From the NCBI RefSeq assembly GCF_910592395.1, contig NC_088315.1, forward strand, positions 10,232,501 to 10,296,500: a DNA stretch of 64,000 bases. The letters run 5' to 3'. Positions 52,172-61,257 of this stretch are shown in pieces. Position 1 is the stretch's first letter, and the number at the start of each line of letters is the position of its first letter. Both the position numbers and the translations under genes were made by a program. Under the pieces are notes generated by a model, which was given only the letters and a program-made list of their open reading frames with translations, was not told the origin of the DNA and ran no database searches. Source of the stretch: Lineus longissimus (taxonomy: Eukaryota; Nemertea; Pilidiophora; Heteronemertea; Lineidae).

Positions 52172-52642
52172 TTAGTACCCAAATACCTTCCCCTCGTTTC
52201 TATTAATCTTTTTACGAACTTTACTCGTGCGACCATTTGGGTCACGTTTACGTTTCTTTTTGGTCGGTGCACGCGCAGGCGCAGTGAACAAATGACCAAC
52301 TGCTTCATTCTTGACCATGTTTACTATGTCACTTAAACTTTCTGAGGCTCTTGATTTCATTGCTTTTCAAAAATCCCTTTTGCCCGAAAGAACATCCCCA
52401 ACAGCTGCACTACCTTTATCTACAATTATCCTTCCAGCCGCTTTACCAGCTCGTTTCACAATTGGAAGAACACGTTTAAAAATAGGAATCACCTTTTTGA
52501 ATAAATTACCCACCAAATTAGCTAGCCCATAACCCTCTTGATACAATTCACCCGCGAACACGGGTATTGTACCACCACCCCCGCCATAATGTTGACGATA
52601 TGCCTCGTAATCAGGAATAAAAGGTGTTCTTCTTCGTGTCAT
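52172..52642 (-). pseudogene. Basic virion core-like protein with in-frame TGA, element B
   Basis: 52642-52367 encodes 91 residues (MTRRRTPFIPDYEAYRQHYGG, a Gly run, then LFKKVIPIFKRVLPIVKRAGKAAGR). It ends at TGA 52367. The same frame stays open after the stop to 52172 and encodes a very basic tail (TKKKRKRDPNGRTSKVRKKI). A proline-spaced amphipathic basic helix followed by a Lys/Arg tail fits a DNA-condensing or membrane-active minor virion protein. Continuity of frame and character suggests one gene broken by a single stop; two separate genes remain possible. Confidence 0.6.
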
Positions 52643-52759
52643 GTTTTTTGTTCAACTCAAAAGAAGACCAAGACCGAATATTACTAGTCTCTTACAAGAT
52701 ATGTCACACAACCTTTTCATGGTTAAGTGAATAATTCTGAATACATGTGTACTTTTTTT

Positions 52760-53698
52760 TCATTTTGTTTCTAGTCTACCAATTCGTTTGAATGAAAGGG
52801 TGACGATTACCTTCCCGTACTCAAATTTAATTGGTTCCCCTATACTATCGCTGATTAAAATTTCAATATTCTGAAAGAAAGGGAGCGCCAATGGTAGGTA
52901 TCTTATTCGTTCAAATGATTTAGAAATATATCTATCCACTAGGTTTGGATCTACAGGAACCGTCCTAAGGAGTTTAACCATCCTCCCACCTACCAAACTC
53001 TCCTTCACCAGATTTGAATAAACAAATAAATTATACGTTGTACTTCTCATATCGGGTTTGTCTTCAGCCTTGATGGTAAAAAATACTTCCTCATTAACTA
53101 AGTGAAGTAACTTGTCATCATCTTTTTTATGAATCCCATCTCTATCTCGGTGCAATTCTTCACCATCTGTGTGGAAATATTTGTTTTTTTCAAAACCTAA
53201 TACTGTACTAAGTTATTCGTTCATGTATATTGCTTCACCAGGATAAAGTCTAACCGAAACATGTCCTTTTTTGCCCAGTACAAATTTACCTTTCCACTGA
53301 AGAGGGTTTTCCTGAAATTCTTTCTTTTTATGGATGGGTTTAATACTATTCAAAGCTGTTATCAATTCTTGAATTGTACCATAGGTTTTCCTTTCCTCTC
53401 CCACGTGACAGGCGTCGAGTAGAGTCGCAGGGATTTCCGGATGATCCAAGTCGGCCACACCTATCTGATATTCGCATTTGGTGACAGAAACCTCCTGATT
53501 CCACGAATACGGATAGCTTATTTCATCGATTCCAACCAACCATTCATTAGGATCTAATTCAAGTGGTTTGGTAAGTGGGGTAATAAAATGACTAGTTTTG
53601 TTAAGTACAGAATTGGAAATAGGTTTTACATTACTTGGTAAAACCATGACGGAATCATGGAGGTGTTCCACCATTTTTACTGTCCTGCTTGTTCCCAA
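52760..53698 (-). pseudogene. Penton-like minor capsid protein with in-frame stop, element B
   Basis: 53698-53213 and 53155-52760 are in the same frame, separated only by TAA at 53213-53215. The first part has SHFITPLTKPLELDPNEW, VGIDEISYPYSWN and GTIQELITALNSI, the usual N-terminal layout. The second has TYNLFVYSNLVKESLVGG, LLRTVPV, YLPLALPFFQNIEILISD and KFEYGKVIVTLSF, the usual final jelly-roll strands. It would occupy capsid vertices. One nonsense codon is the only visible lesion. Confidence 0.82.
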
Positions 53699-53742
53699 TC
53701 CAACCCAGTGTTGAAAAGAACATCATTGTCTTTCATTCACAT

Positions 53743-54948
53743 CTAGTTTTTGCGTTTGCTTTTAATTGATAATTGTTTCCACTCTTTTTTCTTGTCCAAA
53801 TCAGATTTAGCTTGTCTTCGCGTGTGCCAAGCGACAGGGGACAAAGACAAAGGTGTTTTTCGTTTTATCGAACCTTTTTTCTTTCTTTTCCTTTTTGCGG
53901 GTAGAGAAAATGAAGAGGGTGAGGGTGAAGTTTTCCTTGAAATCAATGATTGTGATGATGAGAAAGGAGAATTTTCAAATAATAGTTTCCCCTTCCTACT
54001 AATGTCACTGGTCTTGTTTATAGCAGGAGATTGATCTCTCCTCGATTTTCTTTTCTTTGGTGAAATAAATTCGTCCCCCTCACTGTCACTCGTCTCGGTG
54101 GTTAAAACAGATTTCAATCGAGAATTGGGGAAACGAGACGTCGTTTTGGACCTCCTCGATACATCCGATGACCAGATCTTACTTATCTCATTGTCACTTG
54201 TTTCACTAGCTAAAGATGAACTCGATATTGGTCGTGGTTTTTTAAAACGAGACTTTAACTTTTTGGATCTAACACGTGATGTGAATGATGTATTCCTCTC
54301 ACTGTCGCTCGAGCTACTATCAGGGGTTAATTGAGCTCTTGCTGAAGAAATTGGTTTTCTATTGGGTGCTAAAGGTGTTTTAAAAACCACATCTTCCTCG
54401 TCACTGCTTTCAATTTCGTTTGGTTTGGTGTTGGGTTTTATTGGAAGGGGTCGGAATGCCATCCAACCTTCCGGCACACCAATTGAAATTAGTTTTTCAT
54501 AGAAAATATGTGTGCCAATAGGTGGGATATAATCTAGAGAATCGGTTTGCAATAAAAAATGAAGTATTCGGAGAATGTTAGTCCTAGGTATTAAATCTCC
54601 ATCTAAAATGATCTCAAAGGTTTCTCTATCCCACTCTACAACATCACTTCGTTTACTAATATACTTTACTACAATATCTTTTAAGAAAGGGATGTGAGCA
54701 TAAGGCGATAACTTGTCGAGGAGTTCATTCACTTTAATTTCGTGACCACCGTAAATTGTATTAATTTTTACTTTCTCACGCGATCTCTTTTGATCTAAAA
54801 GTTTTATTTTAGCTTCTGGTGATTCTGATGGAAATCCGGGTAAATTCTGTTTATCAGGATTGGACACATCAGATTGCTCGCATCGAGACTTGTACATATC
54901 TAGGGGAATTAATACACTCTCTTGAAATCCTTTATCCTCCTTCTTCAT
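53743..54948 (-). CDS. Ser/Lys/Arg-rich protein with conserved N-domain, element B
   Basis: 401 residues. Residues ~60-180 look folded (IYGGHEIKVNELLDKLSP, DRETFEIILDGDLIPRTNILRILHFLL, PPIGTHIFYEKLISIGVPEGW). Residues ~190-400 are a disordered Ser/Arg/Lys/Asp tract with repeated TSDSEGD, SSSDSER and SDNE acidic phospho-site-like patches and a strongly basic end. This type of protein is common next to the capsid genes of Polintons; a DNA-binding core or scaffolding role is inference. ATGA overlap with the upstream 138-residue gene. Confidence 0.65.
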   Translation of the reverse strand: MKKEDKGFQESVLIPLDMYKSRCEQSDVSNPDKQNLPGFPSESPEAKIKLLDQKRSREKVKINTIYGGHEIKVNELLDKLSPYAHIPFLKDIVVKYISKRSDVVEWDRETFEIILDGDLIPRTNILRILHFLLQTDSLDYIPPIGTHIFYEKLISIGVPEGWMAFRPLPIKPNTKPNEIESSDEEDVVFKTPLAPNRKPISSARAQLTPDSSSSDSERNTSFTSRVRSKKLKSRFKKPRPISSSSLASETSDNEISKIWSSDVSRRSKTTSRFPNSRLKSVLTTETSDSEGDEFISPKKRKSRRDQSPAINKTSDISRKGKLLFENSPFSSSQSLISRKTSPSPSSFSLPAKRKRKKKGSIKRKTPLSLSPVAWHTRRQAKSDLDKKKEWKQLSIKSKRKN

Positions 54949-55361
54949 TTTCGACCAAATATATTACCCACCACGGAACCTAATGCAGACACGGCAAGGG
55001 GAATGAGTGCTGATAAAAACCCTCCCGACTGTTCTAGAAGATCCCTTTTTTTACTGTAACTGGTGTCGGGATGCATTAATGAACGCACCAGCTTTCGATG
55101 TCTCTTGAGTTTACTCAGTTTTTTTCTACTAGGTTTAATAACAGCACCCTCTATGTTTTCAATACACTCTAAAATTGCATCGATTTGATCAGAATTAGCT
55201 AATCTGATCAGGGATTGACGTAGTTTCTTATTTTTCTTTGCTTGACTCAATGCGTGTAGATAATGATAATTTTCTACCGCTGCTGGTTTTCGTTTATTGC
55301 ATGGGGTTGATTTTCGCCTAGTTTTCATCACACCAGCTTTTTTCCCTTTTCCCGCGACCAT
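54945..55361 (-). CDS. Basic protein with hydrophobic Gly/Ala C-terminus, element B
   Basis: 138 residues. A highly basic N-terminus (MVAGKGKKAGVMKTRRKSTPCNKRK), a helical middle with LANSDQIDAILECIENI, a second basic block (PSRKKLSKLKRHRKLVRSLM), and a hydrophobic C-terminus (GGFLSALIPLAVSALGSVVGNIF). The combination is typical of small Polinton proteins thought to be virion components. Its stop overlaps the start of the next gene by 4 bp (ATGA). Confidence 0.7.
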   Translation of the reverse strand: MVAGKGKKAGVMKTRRKSTPCNKRKPAAVENYHYLHALSQAKKNKKLRQSLIRLANSDQIDAILECIENIEGAVIKPSRKKLSKLKRHRKLVRSLMHPDTSYSKKRDLLEQSGGFLSALIPLAVSALGSVVGNIFGRK

Positions 55362-55583
55362 GTTCCCACTCTATCTTTTCTCTCGTCTCGCTCTCGGTTC
55401 AAAGGAAATCAATGTAAGACTGAGGAATGTATCACAGTTGTCACACGATAATTTTTGTTGTTTTCTGTACTTGGTTTCAAAATAGAGGATGAGAAGACCC
55501 ACTGAGAATGAGTTGAAAAAACCCCAAAGGGGACTAGTCTAGTATCTAACCCGTTTTTTGTTTTTTTAAAAATTTGAGAATGT

Positions 55584-56291
55584 TCAATTCGTATTCGGTA
55601 CAAACACACGTTGATAGTCATTGAAGATATCGGTTCTAAGTCTTGCCTGTTCGGACATGTTTTGAGACCCATAAATCATGAGGTAAGAATTAGGTTTTGA
55701 AGTGGCCTCGTTAAAGATAGACATAAATACCTTCTGACGTTTCGGCATAATTTTTGCTGCAACATGATAAATCATAGATTTATCGAGCGGGTTTTTAAAC
55801 AGAACTAAGAAATGACAATTTCTTTGCAGTGTTAAGCGCGCACTTCCATTGAAAAAGAGGTTTTGTAAAATAATAATCCAAGAAATGTTTCTATGGCGAC
55901 ACTTCGTCGTTGTCAAATCAATGATTTGTTTGCTGTTAGCGGCGGATTGCATCAAATCATCGTAGATATGCATTCCAAATTTACTGTTATCCTCGTGGAT
56001 GTAATCGTCTATATTCGTAGGTAAACCTTGAATGGTGGTTACCTGACCACCAAATTCATTTTCTATGGTTCGAATGGTATTGTTGTATTCGCCGTAAAAA
56101 TATATGATATAATCGAGGTCATGGGTGTAAAGTCGACTTCTATTTCTGAGTAGATTCGAGACAAAGGTGGACTTTCCCGCCCCCGTGGGACCACTCACTA
56201 TCATTCCGCTTGGCAAATTAATGCGTGAATCAAATATCTCCATTCTTACCGATGCATTTATACTCCAACTATGAACGTTGTGCAAGAGCAC
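55584..56291 (-). CDS. DNA-packaging ATPase (A32-like), element B
   Basis: 235 residues, intact. Walker A GPTGAGKST (34-42), Walker B HIYDDL (108-113), and a RNISWIIILQNLF sensor-type strand, then NCHFLVLFKNPLDKSMI as in A32-like packaging ATPases. It lies 22 bp downstream of the integrase on the same strand, whereas in element A the two genes are divergent. This is a useful marker that the elements belong to different lineages. Confidence 0.9.
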   Translation of the reverse strand: MLLHNVHSWSINASVRMEIFDSRINLPSGMIVSGPTGAGKSTFVSNLLRNRSRLYTHDLDYIIYFYGEYNNTIRTIENEFGGQVTTIQGLPTNIDDYIHEDNSKFGMHIYDDLMQSAANSKQIIDLTTTKCRHRNISWIIILQNLFFNGSARLTLQRNCHFLVLFKNPLDKSMIYHVAAKIMPKRQKVFMSIFNEATSKPNSYLMIYGSQNMSEQARLRTDIFNDYQRVFVPNTN

Positions 56292-56313
56292 ATATCACTG
56301 TCGAGGTCACATC

Positions 56314-57400
56314 TTATTTAGTTATTTGACTACTATCTATCCACTTGTTATACATTTCAGGCCACCCTTGGTATCGTACAAAATACTGAAGAGTTTTCCT
56401 TCTTTTTCTTTTTCTAAGAATTTCTATTGTGTAGCTTTCGTCTGTCAGAGGTTTTGCAATCAGTTGCATCTCGTCTTCATAAAATCCACCCTTTAAAATA
56501 TTAGCTTTCAAGTCTTTGAGTTTGTACGTAACCGGATTTGTACTTCTTCGCTCTACTACAGTGAAATATTCATCTGTCCAAAGCCCCAAATACGATTTGT
56601 CAAAAAGACGTCTTGACTTTGATATGCGAACAGTATCGCCAATGTTAAATTTGAACTTTGCATAACTTGGAAATTGATCTCCATATAATTTCTGTCGTAG
56701 TTGAGCTTCATTTTCCTCGGTTACATCTTTTGGTGCAAGTCCAATTATTCTATGCTTTCTTGAGTTATATGAGTTAACCATCAAGGGCAAAGCATCAATA
56801 TACCTTTTTGTTTTATGTCTGGTGAAGAATTTACCCATAATCGAACGAAGACTACGGTTGAATCGTTCGCACATCCCGCTCTTAATTTCTGAATGAGTCG
56901 AGTACATGGTGATATTGTGATCCTTTAGGAAAGCCTCCATATTTCTCGAATAGAATTCCCCACCCAAATCCACGTTAATCTTGGAGGGCATTCGTTTTTC
57001 CTTATCAAATATCCATTTAAAGGCAGAGATTACCTACCTCTGTCGATGTTTTAGTTTTTATCGCTCTCGCAAACCCATACCTCGAAAAAACACCGATTGC
57101 TGTTAATATATTATTATAGTTAGAATTGTGTCGAGCATAATGTTTTGGCATGATGACCAGATCCACTTGCCAGATTGAGTCTATTCCCCTAGAAACATAC
57201 TTTCTACGTTTAAAACGCTTGCGAACTTGCTTGTGCAAAGTATAGCTCGGTTGTGATTGTAACCAGTTTTTAACATCTTTCAAAGTAACGGATTTGTTGT
57301 GATTTTTCACCTCTCTATATAGTCTGTAAGGCGAAGAGTATGCACCAGGACCACTCGAATCATAATATATTTTGGATAAGATCTCCGCATACTGATTCAT
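56314..57400 (-). pseudogene. Retroviral-type integrase with chromodomain, element B (frameshifted)
   Basis: 57400-57017 gives the N-terminal region: YYDSSGPGAYSSPYRLYREV, a zinc-free HTH-like stretch, and the first Asp in WQVDLVIM. A one-base shift at about 57010-57025 precedes 56991-56314. That part has the second Asp in INVDLGGEF, the Glu in CERFNRSLRS, an SH3-like FNIGDTVRISKSRRLF and a chromodomain (IEILRKRKRRKTLQYFVRYQGWP). All three DDE residues are present. The single shift may be real decay or an assembly error. Confidence 0.88.
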
Positions 57401-57654
57401 CCTGAAACCATGAAATCTCCTTTCTATGAGTAAAAACCCGAATTCACATCACACCTGTATATAACGAGGAGAAACAACCGTTACTTACCTAGTAAAACGA
57501 TAGAGTTTTTTTAGTCAGCAGAGATGATCCGATCCGTGTTAAAGACTTCACATATGTTGAACAACTGGTCTCTCCAAAAAACAGTCATAGGATTCACCGC
57601 TTGAGTCAAATGCAAAGCTAGCATATCCCATAACATGTTTGGAGGCCGGTTTTT

Positions 57655-57774
57655 TATTCAATCCTCCTTAACATTTGTTACTGGTATACATACTTATTCA
57701 ATCCTCCTTAACATTAGTTACTGGTATACATACTTATTCAATCCTCCTTAACATTTGTTACTGGTATACATACT
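57655..57774. repeat. 40-bp tandem repeat, three copies
   Basis: Units of ATTCAATCCTCCTTAACATT / TGTTACTGGTATACATACTT repeat with a period of exactly 40 bp; the ATCCTCC starts are at 57661, 57701 and 57741. One base differs in the middle copy. They lie upstream of the integrase start in the large spacer of element B. Confidence 0.88.
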
Positions 57775-57777
57775 CTA

Positions 57778-58159
57778 CTCTCATTTATCTAAGACCGTTT
57801 TTTTTGGGATATTCAGGAAAACCCCCATTTAGCACATAATAATTCGACTCTATTCATCAGTTTGACCACCAGCCAAGTGTAGCACCAACAACTACACCTT
57901 TGTATAGATGATCGAATAGGGTGCAAGCATTTGACATGAAGAGAGTGGGGTTTAGACATGGGCTGATAAAATGGTCTTAGATAAATGAGTTTAGAGTAAA
58001 TACAAATTACATAAACCCCTAAATTGATACACGAATAACTAACACGGTATAAATATAGGGGCCTACTCTAAGTTCATTTCTGATCGGTCACTTTATAAAC
58101 GGGCAAATATCAACCCCTTCTGGATTATAAAGTGAGCGATCAGAAATGAACTTAGAGTA
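57778..58159. repeat. Two long inverted repeats in element B spacer
   Basis: Outer pair: CATTTATCTAAGACC (57783-57797) is mirrored at about 57974-57990, within wider imperfect arms that include ACTCTMAACTCATTT-type sequence. Second pair: 58064-58098 (TACTCTAAGTTCATTTCTG... CTTTATAA) and 58125-58159 form a 35-bp stem with one mismatch and a 26-bp loop. Both arms share the word TTTAGAGTA/TACTCTAAG. The spacer between integrase and zinc gene has no other gene. A replication, packaging or transcription-control role is possible but unproven. Confidence 0.75.
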
Positions 58160-58451
58160 TACCTGTCGTAAATCTACCTGATATTTCTCATAAATGTGTG
58201 CCTACCGAGGAAAACCAGTCACATGGTCAAAAAAACTTTCAATATGATTTTGTTAGTCATTCCTGAATGGCTTGCAATAAAGTTGAATGTTCCTTTTTGA
58301 ATTTTTTTAAATCGGTTCATTCATTTTTGTGAAATAGAAGTTTTTTGTTCAGCAAAAAAAAAAAAGCCTAAATGAGTAGGAATCTGTGAGACAAAAAGGG
58401 ATCTTGCAGGGTTTCATCATTTCCAACTTCCGACTGGTTTTCCTCAGCAGG

Positions 58452-58783
58452 CACACAAATGTATAAATGAAAAATTACTACTCATTTCCATCTTCAATTT
58501 TGATGACACGTTCTCTCGGTGAAATTGGAAAAGCAATGTAGACCTAATGAGAAACCTTGCTTGTAGTTTGTTTACAGTCATCTGATTTTACACAAATGTA
58601 TGAATGAAAAATTACTACTCATTTCCGTCTTCAATTTTGATGACACGCTCTCTCGGTGAAATTGGAAACGCGATGTATTGGTGTTTAACACCAGCGGCGT
58701 CTACCTCGGTAAAAAGATGACACGAGAATGTAGTTTGTTTACTACCATCTGATGTAGTTTGTTTAGAGTCGTCTGATTTTAAT
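58452..58783. repeat. Partial duplication of zinc-gene 3' end
   Basis: 58452-58540 (ACACAAATGTATAAATGAAAA ... CTCGGTGAAATTGGAAA) recurs at 58591-58679, and TGTAGTTTGTTTACAGTCATC near 58563 recurs at 58731-58783. The right copies form the actual 3' end of the gene at 58615. The left copies are a displaced, internally deleted duplicate downstream of its stop. Confidence 0.8.
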
Positions 58784-59222
58784 TTCTTTCCACTCCCACC
58801 CATCTCTTTGGGAGCCGAGCTCAGATCGCTTTCGCTATCAGAAAGAGAGACAACTGGACGAGGTTTCCTCTTCTTACACCTTTTAAAAGGTTTCCCTGTC
58901 GATGATGTGTTATTCTCGGCGGCTTGTTCACGCTGATGTTCGTCAAGTTCTCGCAATTGTTTGCCTTCAACACGTTTCTGCTTTTCCTTTTCGTATTTCA
59001 GAAAACAACCATTACATCTTTGCTCGTTCAGATCCTTTACAAAGTATTTCTTATGAGGAAATGGTTTTTTGCAACGACGGCATTCTTTGTAAGCCGCATC
59101 CGAACATTTCTTGCAAAAACGCTTATCTGGCAAAAGATAGGTGAACTTCTCGCACCAAACGCATTTTTTTGACACGACTCAAAGTCAGTCTCATCATCGA
59201 ATTGTTCATTGTTGGACGACAT
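58615..59222 (-). pseudogene. Cys-rich zinc protein, element B (frameshift in A-run)
   Basis: The start is probably ATG 59222 (MSSNNEQFDDETDFES). A one-base shift in a run of seven A at about 59163-59170 leads into the frame 59175-58615. This has four CxxC-type pairs (CVWCEKF, CKKCSDAA, CRRCKKPF, CNGCFLKY), a Lys/Glu helix, and then a Ser/Lys linker with SLSDSESDLSS. The C-terminal tail (HQYIAFPISPRERVIKIEDGNE) is partly duplicated downstream. The zinc cluster resembles that of small Polinton Cys-rich proteins. The homopolymer shift may be a sequencing error. Confidence 0.6.
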
Positions 59223-59421
59223 GATGAGATTTATCGGTGTTAGTTTTTTACGAGTGGATGATTGGTCACACCAGGATTAAGCAAGAACGTTCCTTAGATT
59301 TGAAGACGAGTATCAGTGTTACTTTTTACGAGTGGTTGATTAGTCACACTAGAATTAAGCAAGAATGTTCCTTAGATTTGAAGACGAGTACAACTACTTT
59401 TCTTCTGACACAGTTCAATAA

Positions 59422-60228
59422 TCAAGCTAAAAAGTTCTTCATATCGTTTTCCAAAAACGAAAGAAACTCGTCCTTCAACTCAGAGGGCGTGTCTCCAAGC
59501 TGAACACAGCGTCTAACCAGTGATTCGAGTTGGAAGTCGTTTTCCAAATAATGCAAATGCTTGTAGTACATCGCTTGCAGTACCGTAAGATAATCCTTTG
59601 TAACGCCACCTTCGATTTCGTAATTTCTCCCACGTGTTTGAATTCGGTCCATGCATAAATCCACGGGCGTGTCGAGGAAAAACACACCTCGATAGAACAA
59701 GTTGTGTTTCTCCATGGTGTCCATGGGTAATCTTGTAGTCTCGTGTTTGAGAAAATCGCAGGAAAACTCGTTGGCAAGTCCTATCTCTCTCACGGTTTCA
59801 ATAAACGGAAGACAGGATAGAAGGCTTCTATCACCGACCAGAATTCTCGGTCTCGTATCTCCGCTGTCAAAACTGGATTCTTCCTTTACGATTTTAGCCA
59901 TGGTATTGTTCATGCAGATAGCAAAGTGCATTTGAGCTGCAACAACGTTTTCAACTGGTTTGTCGTAGAGTAATTCGACTGGATTATATCCTTGGAAGCT
60001 TGTAAAGCCCTCCAAACACTCATCCATGAAAATGATATTCCATGGAAGTTTGCTAGAGTCTTTAGCCAGTTCTTTGATCAGCGTTGATTTTCCTGACGAA
60101 ATCAATCCATCGATCACATAAATCGGAATGAATGAAGACATCATTGCGCCGGTTGTTGGAAGTGGAACCATCTCGAAATGATGAAAGAATACGTTTCTCT
60201 GTTTTTGATAGTGAAGAGTTCTGCTCAC
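59422..60228 (-). CDS. Deoxynucleoside kinase (dNK/TK2-like), element B
   Basis: 268 residues. It phosphorylates deoxynucleosides to supply dNTPs. P-loop GLISSGKS (41-48), the acidic MDE (68-70) and FQGYNPVELLYDKP substrate region, the DRS motif (133-135, VGDRSLLS), and a LID region with DRIQTRGRNYE (194-204) all match the animal/viral dNK family. Translation may start at an internal Met (for example 20, 29 or 30) just before the P-loop domain. The frame is intact. It lies between the zinc gene and the PC4-like gene within the single-strand operon-like array, so it belongs to the element. Confidence 0.87.
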   Translation of the reverse strand: MSRTLHYQKQRNVFFHHFEMVPLPTTGAMMSSFIPIYVIDGLISSGKSTLIKELAKDSSKLPWNIIFMDECLEGFTSFQGYNPVELLYDKPVENVVAAQMHFAICMNNTMAKIVKEESSFDSGDTRPRILVGDRSLLSCLPFIETVREIGLANEFSCDFLKHETTRLPMDTMEKHNLFYRGVFFLDTPVDLCMDRIQTRGRNYEIEGGVTKDYLTVLQAMYYKHLHYLENDFQLESLVRRCVQLGDTPSELKDEFLSFLENDMKNFLA

Positions 60229-60555
60229 AATTCAGATCAGTGCTTACTTTTCTCTAGTCATAACCTAGTGACACTATAATTTAGAGTTTAACATGTTGAA
60301 AAATGACAAGTATTTCCCTTTTTTTTACATGAATGTCAACAATCATCTATTCCTACATCGCTAGTTCCAACTTCACCAAGAGATCGTGAGTAAATTCAAA
60401 TAACAAACTAATACACTATAACCGAAAACCTCTTTTTTTTTTTCATTCCTCCCTCATTTTGTTTAAATCTCTTCTCACCAAGCAATTTGTCTTTGGAGGT
60501 AATTTGTAAAAAAAAAAAAACAACACACACCCTAACCCTTTCTTCACCCCAATCT
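60229..60555. other. Intergenic spacer, element B
   Basis: AT-rich with homopolymer runs (T9 near 60430, A12 near 60510) and no gene. It probably holds the promoter of the kinase gene and the 3' end signal of the PC4-like gene. Confidence 0.4.
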
Positions 60556-60560
60556 CACAC

Positions 60561-61013
60561 TTAGGCCCACTCTTGGTCAGAACCATCCCCGGTCATTTCC
60601 TTTTCATCGCTTTCAATTTCATATTCTTTCTTCTTTTGCTTCTTATTAGCCCCAATTTTTGTCTGCGGTCTATTTGCGGGTCTTTTCACCGACTTTGTTT
60701 TGGAACCTGAGGAAGTTGACCCTGTTCCCTCCCAATTTGGATTCTTACCCAATTTACCATCTTTCCCGTTATCAACTTGATTTTCACTAATGTTTTCCTC
60801 AGCCTCACACACCTCCAATCCCGCTAATCGTAAAGCATTCTTTTTCAAAATTAACGCGTGTATCTCAGAAGATTTCAAACTGATTCTTCTATCGTGCTTA
60901 TGAGCGTGTGTTAGGTGATAATACGTCTCGCCTTTAAAGCGAGAAACACCAACACGTATACTCGAACTAATCGGTATACTTATGTAAGATCTAGCCTCAT
61001 TGTTCATTGCCAT
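60561..61013 (-). CDS. PC4/Sub1-like basic protein, element B
   Basis: I prefer ATG 61013 (MAMNNEARSYIS) over the first ATG of the open frame at 61124, because the extra 37 residues are hydrophobic and unlike the rest. Residues ~15-60 (SIRVGVSRFKGETYYHLTHAH, RRISLKSSEIHALILKK) follow the strand-strand-helix pattern of PC4. The C-terminal half is disordered and basic, then acidic (KKQKKKEYEIESDEKE). A single-strand-DNA-binding role in replication or transcription is plausible. The assignment rests on motif pattern alone. Confidence 0.5.
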   Translation of the reverse strand: MAMNNEARSYISIPISSSIRVGVSRFKGETYYHLTHAHKHDRRISLKSSEIHALILKKNALRLAGLEVCEAEENISENQVDNGKDGKLGKNPNWEGTGSTSSGSKTKSVKRPANRPQTKIGANKKQKKKEYEIESDEKEMTGDGSDQEWA

Positions 61014-61257
61014 GATAAAGATTTTTAGGTCTACACGCAAAGGAGAAAAAAAAAAGCCAGACAAATAACCCAACACAAGCATGCAAGAGTTGGTTGTACT
61101 GAATGCACTATAATCACTGGTCACACCATCATTTCAACCCAGCATGTCAATCCTAGGCTAAAGTTAAACGAGTAGAGACAATCAGCCATCGCTCCAGCAA
61201 TAATCTCATTGAGATTTCACTGTGTAGACAGAGATTTAATCCGACAGTGGCTATAGG

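Noticed and set aside
54098-54334. Plus-strand frames within 53.7-54.9 kb
   Set aside because: Antisense shadows of the Ser/Lys/Arg-rich minus-strand gene.
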